64,000 nucleotides of DNA. Source: Aliivibrio sifiae. GTDB taxonomy: Bacteria; Pseudomonadota; Gammaproteobacteria; Enterobacterales; Vibrionaceae. Shown here in pieces: positions 59,645 through 64,000 of the stretch. The stretch covers positions 2,031,248 through 2,095,247 of the forward strand of contig NZ_MSCO01000001.1 in the NCBI RefSeq assembly GCF_002954705.1. Reading direction: 5' to 3'. The position numbers and the translations under genes are program-made. The first letter of the stretch is position 1. Each line of letters opens with the position of its first letter. A model generated the notes under the pieces. That model did no database searches, was not told the DNA's origin, and saw nothing but the letters and a program-made list of their open reading frames with translations.

Positions 59645-60838
59645 TTACACGTAATTAAATAATGTAATGTCTTTTACTTTCCCGAAAGCTTGTTGGGAAG
59701 CCTGAAGTGCACGTGTATTTTCATTAAACTCAATCACAGCTTGAGCGTAATCTAAATCTTCAATCGAACTTAATGATTTTGAGAGAGTTAAATCAAAATC
59801 TTGATGCTGTGATTCTTGCTGATCAAGCGTATTTTGCCTTGTACCCACTTCCGCTCTTGCTTGGCTTAAGTGAATAAATGCAGCATGAAATTCATCTGTT
59901 ACTTGCTGTAACTCTGCTGTATTAGAAGCATCAGAGACATCTTTCAATGCAAATTCTTGTGCTTTCTTAAATGCATCAAAAATACTGATGGTTTTCTTTG
60001 GTTCAAGCGTAATGATATCGCCTGCTTTTAATTGACCACGAACTTGAATATCAACGCCTTCATATTTAATCCCTTCAGAAGGATCAAACTGTCCATTTTT
60101 TACCACGCTACCGTCTTGAGATAACTGATAATTATATTGACCATCTGCCGCCGCTTTAAAAGTGACTTCATAGGTAGATGGATCGGTATAATTAGAATTT
60201 GTTGCTTTTGAAAGCAGTAACTCAGACCCTTCTTGTAATGCATATTGTGGATCATAGTCCCCAAATGGATTTTTTATCTCAGTAAACAATTTACTACCAG
60301 AGTCATTCACTGCCACCTCAATAGAACCGGAAACCTTTAAGCTACGCTGATATTCATCACCTGCGTAAGCTACAGTTCCGTCATTCGCTCTAAAGAAAGG
60401 CTGTGTTTTCGACTTTGTACCTGAAAATAAATAGTTACCTGATTCATCTAACATGTTTGTTAGGTTTAAGAAGTTATCTGCAATACCTTTAATGTCTTGC
60501 GCATGAGCATAACGATCTTCTGGTGCAAGAGAACCGTTAATCAGTTCCATCACGCTGCGCTTTGCGTCATCAGCAAATTGCTCTGCATTCGCAATCGCAA
60601 CCTCATGACGCTCTAAACGGTTACGCGCTAAGATAATGGTATCGCTGTATTGACGTAACTCTTCTTTCTTTTGCGTTAGGTTTTGCGCGTATAACGCAGC
60701 TACGGGGTCGTCACCTGCGGTTAATAGCTTTTTACCTGACGCCAGTTGTGCGCTATTTTGATGAACTTTCGCTTCTTGACGAGAAATATCATTCTGCACT
60801 GATTGGTAGTTATGAAAGCTTGAAATACGATTTAACAT
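59645..60838 (-). CDS. flgL: Hook-filament junction protein FlgL (HAP3)
   Basis: 397 aa with flagellin-like ends (SGKKLLTAGDDPVAALYAQNL; SIEDLDYAQAVIEFNENTRALQASQQAFGKV) and FlgL-specific YLFSGTKSKTQPFF. It joins FlgK to the filament. It follows flgK by 17 bp. Confidence 0.95.
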   Translation of the reverse strand: MLNRISSFHNYQSVQNDISRQEAKVHQNSAQLASGKKLLTAGDDPVAALYAQNLTQKKEELRQYSDTIILARNRLERHEVAIANAEQFADDAKRSVMELINGSLAPEDRYAHAQDIKGIADNFLNLTNMLDESGNYLFSGTKSKTQPFFRANDGTVAYAGDEYQRSLKVSGSIEVAVNDSGSKLFTEIKNPFGDYDPQYALQEGSELLLSKATNSNYTDPSTYEVTFKAAADGQYNYQLSQDGSVVKNGQFDPSEGIKYEGVDIQVRGQLKAGDIITLEPKKTISIFDAFKKAQEFALKDVSDASNTAELQQVTDEFHAAFIHLSQARAEVGTRQNTLDQQESQHQDFDLTLSKSLSSIEDLDYAQAVIEFNENTRALQASQQAFGKVKDITLFNYV

Positions 60839-60855
60839 ACTCTATTGCCTCCTAA

Positions 60856-62736
60856 TTACGATAATTGCAAGATTGAATTAAACGTCTCATCTGCCGCTTT
60901 CATGATTCGAGAAGAGGCCATGTACGCTTGTTGGAATTTCATCATATTCGCTGCTTCTTCATCTAAGTTTACGCCAGCAACTGAAGCAACACGACTTTGC
61001 GCCGCTTCATTCTCTACACGTGAAACTTCAGATAAACGAGAAGCGGTGGCTTTTTTAAGACCAATTTCTGTATTTACGTTTTCGTATAGGTCAATCACCG
61101 TTGAGCGGCCTTCGTCCATTACTTTACGTGTCTGTAAGCCTTGCATTAGCAATAAGTTACCATTATCACCTTCTGATGGGACTAAGTTAGCCGCAAATTT
61201 ATCATTTGCTGCTGCACCACCAGAAAGCTCAAAAGTAGTACCACCAACAGTTACTGGACCTTGAGGTGGGTACGTTTGTGGTTCTAATAACATTTTGCCT
61301 TTCATATCCAATACAGCAAATTGATTTGCCGCAGGAGAAATAACAACTTGGAACTCTTTTAATGGGCCAGCTTGTAATACTTTAAATTTAGCATTACCTG
61401 TTGCAAAGGTTGCTGAGCTTGCATAGCTTTGCGCGGCTATTTTCTCTGCTTCATTCATCTCAAGCTTCATTGTGCCTGCCGCTATACGCGTTGGGCGAAG
61501 TAATACACGCTCACCGGCACTTAGTGGTTCACGAATTTCAACTCGCATACCGTCTAAGAAAAAGGTCGATGGGTTACCGGTTGGGTCTAAGCGCTGAACT
61601 TCACCCGTAGGTCGGGTCACGGTATATTGGCTACCATCATATTTAAGAGCGTAATCCCCTGCTTTTAGTTGGCTAATATCATCAATAAATACGCCGACTT
61701 CAGCAGACGAGTCACCAGAAATGATGGCACGGCTACGGACTGCTTGTTCTGAATTCACATCAGAGAAAATATTTTCACCAACTTGACCACGTAAATCAAT
61801 TGCTTGACTCTGTAAACGGTTAACTTCACTGCTGAAGCCAACAGCCACACGGCCTAGTTCATCCATAATTGTTGGGATTGTGCTATCACGCAATTCAAAT
61901 AGTGACGATAATTTACCGCCAATACTATCATGTTGAATCGCTTTCATTCCCTTACCTTCAACCATTGCTAGTCGGCGCTGTAATGGGTCAGGAGAACCTG
62001 CAATCATTTTCAATTCACTTGCATTAGTACCAGACACTAACATATGCCCACCACCAATTAAGACATTGAATGCGTTCTCGTTATCACGCTTAGTAATGGT
62101 AACTTTTGTGTATTGAGACAGTTCTTTAATTAACTTTTCATGACGATCCATTAGGTCATTGTGCGGACCTGGGGTCTTGACCATCATTTGGTTAATATCT
62201 TTTAACTCTAGAGCAATACCATTCATACGCTCTACCGTTAGATCCATCTTTTTATTTACGTCTGCATTTTGCTGACGTACGTTCTCATAAAAGTCATTTA
62301 AGCTTTGTGAAACAAGACGCGATTTTTCTAGGACTACTTTACGTGCACCGATTTCGTTAGGGCTGTCGGCAAGAGTTTTTACGGCATCAAACCAATCATT
62401 GATGTTTTCAGGAATACGTTTAGCGCCAATAGACGACATCATATTCGTTAGAACATCTAGGTTAGCTTCTGTATCCATAGAGTAATTAAGGTTAGTTGTT
62501 GATAGGTTCAGTTCATTCGTTGCAAACTGATCAAACGAACGTCGCACAGCGGCAACATGCACGCCTGCGCCGAGGTTTGCACCCGAAACCCAATGAGGCA
62601 TATTTGTTTCTTGAACAACCGATTGACGACTAAAGCCTTCAGTATTAACGTTGTTAATATTATGACTGGTCGTATTCAGTTGACGCTGCGCCGTAAGCAC
62701 ACCTTGTGTACCCAAATGTAGCAGATCAAGTCCCAT
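60856..62736 (-). CDS. flgK: Hook-filament junction protein FlgK (HAP1)
   Basis: 626 aa. N-terminal GLDLLHLGTQGVLTAQRQLNTTSHNINNVNTEGFSRQ and C-terminal GVNLDEEAANMMKFQQAYMASSRIMKAADETFNSIL, both conserved in FlgK. First gene of flgKL with its own sigma54 promoter. Confidence 0.96.
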   Translation of the reverse strand: MGLDLLHLGTQGVLTAQRQLNTTSHNINNVNTEGFSRQSVVQETNMPHWVSGANLGAGVHVAAVRRSFDQFATNELNLSTTNLNYSMDTEANLDVLTNMMSSIGAKRIPENINDWFDAVKTLADSPNEIGARKVVLEKSRLVSQSLNDFYENVRQQNADVNKKMDLTVERMNGIALELKDINQMMVKTPGPHNDLMDRHEKLIKELSQYTKVTITKRDNENAFNVLIGGGHMLVSGTNASELKMIAGSPDPLQRRLAMVEGKGMKAIQHDSIGGKLSSLFELRDSTIPTIMDELGRVAVGFSSEVNRLQSQAIDLRGQVGENIFSDVNSEQAVRSRAIISGDSSAEVGVFIDDISQLKAGDYALKYDGSQYTVTRPTGEVQRLDPTGNPSTFFLDGMRVEIREPLSAGERVLLRPTRIAAGTMKLEMNEAEKIAAQSYASSATFATGNAKFKVLQAGPLKEFQVVISPAANQFAVLDMKGKMLLEPQTYPPQGPVTVGGTTFELSGGAAANDKFAANLVPSEGDNGNLLLMQGLQTRKVMDEGRSTVIDLYENVNTEIGLKKATASRLSEVSRVENEAAQSRVASVAGVNLDEEAANMMKFQQAYMASSRIMKAADETFNSILQLS

Positions 62737-62794
62737 GTAGCCTCCAAAAAACTCTATAAAAGATGCAATAAATATTTCCTAACGAATCTAATAT

Positions 62795-62810
62795 AGCAAT
62801 CAATGTGCCA
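62795..62810 (-). promoter_or_regulatory. sigma54 promoter of flgKL
   Basis: Minus-strand TGGCAC-ATTGA-TTGCT, a nearly perfect consensus. The predicted start is ~47 nt before flgK. Confidence 0.88.
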
Positions 62811-62869
62811 ACTTTTATTTCCTTTAATATCAACAAAATAGAAGATAAAATAATCATTACGACTCCTTA

Positions 62870-62930
62870 TTGCCTCTTTCTAATCTATTTTATTGCCTTT
62901 CTTTGCCTCTTTTATTTAGTCAAGCGGCAA
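62870..62930. promoter_or_regulatory. TTGCC motif cluster upstream of flgK (candidate enhancer)
   Basis: TTGCCTC at 62870, TTGCCTTT at 62893, TTGCCTC at 62903 (10 bp further) and inverted GCGGCAA at 62924, 60-135 bp upstream of the sigma54 promoter. The same kind of cluster is found upstream of flaA. Confidence 0.4.
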
Positions 62931-62932
62931 AA

Positions 62933-62970
62933 ATAAAAAAATCCTGCCGCTTATATAAACGACAGGATGC
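62933..62970 (-). terminator. flgJ operon terminator
   Basis: Minus-strand CATCCTGTCG / CGGCAGGAT stem followed by a run of seven T and an AT-rich tail, 31 bp after flgJ. Confidence 0.85.
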
Positions 62971-63000
62971 TTATGAATAGGTTTTACAAGTAGATAAGCG

Positions 63001-63987
63001 CTATTTAGTTAAGCTTTCTACCGTTTTCATCACGCTCATTACTTTATCTGAGTAATTTGGATCCGTTGCATAACCCGCACTGTGAATACCTTTAATAAAA
63101 CTTTCAGAACTTTGGGTCTGCTGAAGTGCACGTTCATAACGTGGATTTTGATTTAAGAAGCGAACAAAATCACTGAAACTTTCTTCATAATTATCGTATG
63201 AACGGAAAGCAGCGTTTTCAGTAACAGCGATATTATCGTGATACTCCAAGGTGTTTTTAGCGATCTTATCACCCTGCCAACTTCTGTCTGCTTTAATGTT
63301 GAATAAGTTATGACTTGAATCTACAGAGTTTTGAATCACTTTTTTACCCCAACCTGTCTCTAATGCGGCTTGAGCAATAAGAACATTTGAATCAATACCT
63401 AACGCTTTTGCTGCTTTTTCTGCATAAGGCTTCATGGTGTCGACAAACTGCTGAGGAGAATCGAATTTCTGTGGTTGTTGCACAGGTCTTGCTACCAATG
63501 CTTTTTCTAATTGTGCAATCGCTGGAGATTCTACTTGTGACTCTTGTTTTACTTCAGATGTATTTGGATAAACATAATCAGAAGGTAAACGTAACGTTTC
63601 ATCGGTTGCCGCCTTACGCATTGCCGTGCGTGCATCTTGCTCTAAATTATTGCCGCTTTGAACTGGTGGCTCTTGATTCATTGATGCACCAAGTTGAGCG
63701 ACGATCATATCGGCTAAACCGAGAGATCCTTTTTTCGATAACTCAGTCGACATTTGGTCATCACGCATTTGCTCAAAAAACTTCTGATTATCACTACTCA
63801 TCATGTCTGATTTAAATGAGCTATTCGCATTACGCATTGATTTAAAAAGCATTTGTGTAAATATCGATTCAAATTGCTCAGCAGCAGCACGCAGCGCTTT
63901 ATCTTGGCTATCTTGATCGCCATTAACTGCACTTTTACGTAATTTATCTAGACCACCCACATCATGGATGAAACCGACATCTGTCAT
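63001..63987 (-). CDS. flgJ: Flagellar rod cap and peptidoglycan hydrolase FlgJ
   Basis: 328 aa. N-terminal rod-capping domain (EQFESIFTQMLFKSMRNANSSF; ELSKKGSLGLADMIVAQLG) and a C-terminal glucosaminidase domain with catalytic Glu210 in AQAALETGWGKK and YDNYEESFSDFVRFL. It opens peptidoglycan for the growing rod. The ATG lies 13 bp from the window end; flgI is expected upstream. Confidence 0.95.
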   Translation of the reverse strand: MTDVGFIHDVGGLDKLRKSAVNGDQDSQDKALRAAAEQFESIFTQMLFKSMRNANSSFKSDMMSSDNQKFFEQMRDDQMSTELSKKGSLGLADMIVAQLGASMNQEPPVQSGNNLEQDARTAMRKAATDETLRLPSDYVYPNTSEVKQESQVESPAIAQLEKALVARPVQQPQKFDSPQQFVDTMKPYAEKAAKALGIDSNVLIAQAALETGWGKKVIQNSVDSSHNLFNIKADRSWQGDKIAKNTLEYHDNIAVTENAAFRSYDNYEESFSDFVRFLNQNPRYERALQQTQSSESFIKGIHSAGYATDPNYSDKVMSVMKTVESLTK

Positions 63988-64000
63988 GTTTACTGAATTA

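Overview
The window looks like chromosomal DNA of a Vibrionaceae bacterium, most likely an Aliivibrio (A. fischeri / A. salmonicida / A. logei group). This rests on low GC, five tandem polar-type flagellin genes, and the Vibrio-type order flgJKL - flagellins - flaG-fliD-flaI-fliS - flrABC - fliE..J - fliK..flhB - flhA-flhF-flhG-fliA - che - parC/parP - cheW - ccm. The genus comes from recognised gene content and order, not from a database search. No rRNA, tRNA or CRISPR array was seen.

Layout. (1) 1-3736, plus strand: the end of a peptide-uptake operon with two oligopeptide ABC ATPases, an M17 aminopeptidase and a glycosylasparaginase-like Ntn hydrolase. (2) 3737-4843: a terminator, a MITE-like repeat and a small membrane protein gene. 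(3) 4844-12731, minus strand: mlaA and the complete cytochrome c maturation operon ccmABCDEFGHI. (4) 12732-18083: a second MITE copy and a 4.9 kb nested IS island. The island lies inside the split terminator of the chemotaxis operon and carries an intact methyl-accepting chemotaxis protein gene among decayed IS4, IS6 and IS630 elements. (5) 18084-30682, minus strand: flhA-flhF-flhG-fliA-cheYZAB-parC-parP-cheW-DUF2802. (6) 30947-31618, plus strand: a lone PilZ gene. (7) 31647-44323, minus strand: fliKLMNOPQR-flhB and fliEFGHIJ. (8) 44424-48515: the regulators flrC, flrB and flrA. (9) 48705-58980: fliS, flaI, fliD, flaG and the flagellins flaE, D, C, B, A. (10) 59645-63987: flgL, flgK and flgJ.

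The flagellar genes form the known Vibrio hierarchy: FlrA with sigma54, then FlrB/FlrC with sigma54, then FliA (sigma28). The sequence supports this. I found good -24/-12 elements upstream of flhA, fliK, fliE, flrB, flaA and flgK. The flagellin genes flaB, flaC and flaD carry sigma28-like boxes with an 11-bp spacer. flrA has an extended -10 sigma70-type promoter. FlhF/FlhG set polar flagellum position and number; ParC/ParP with CheA, CheW and the MCP build polar chemosensory arrays.

The least expected features are the IS4-type element whose target duplication is exactly the apex of a terminator hairpin, the MCP gene it seems to have brought in, MITEs sharing ends with the local IS630 remnant, phased TTGCC motifs upstream of flaA and flgK, and a sigma54 promoter inside a terminator loop. 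I did not find a clearly undescribed multi-gene system.
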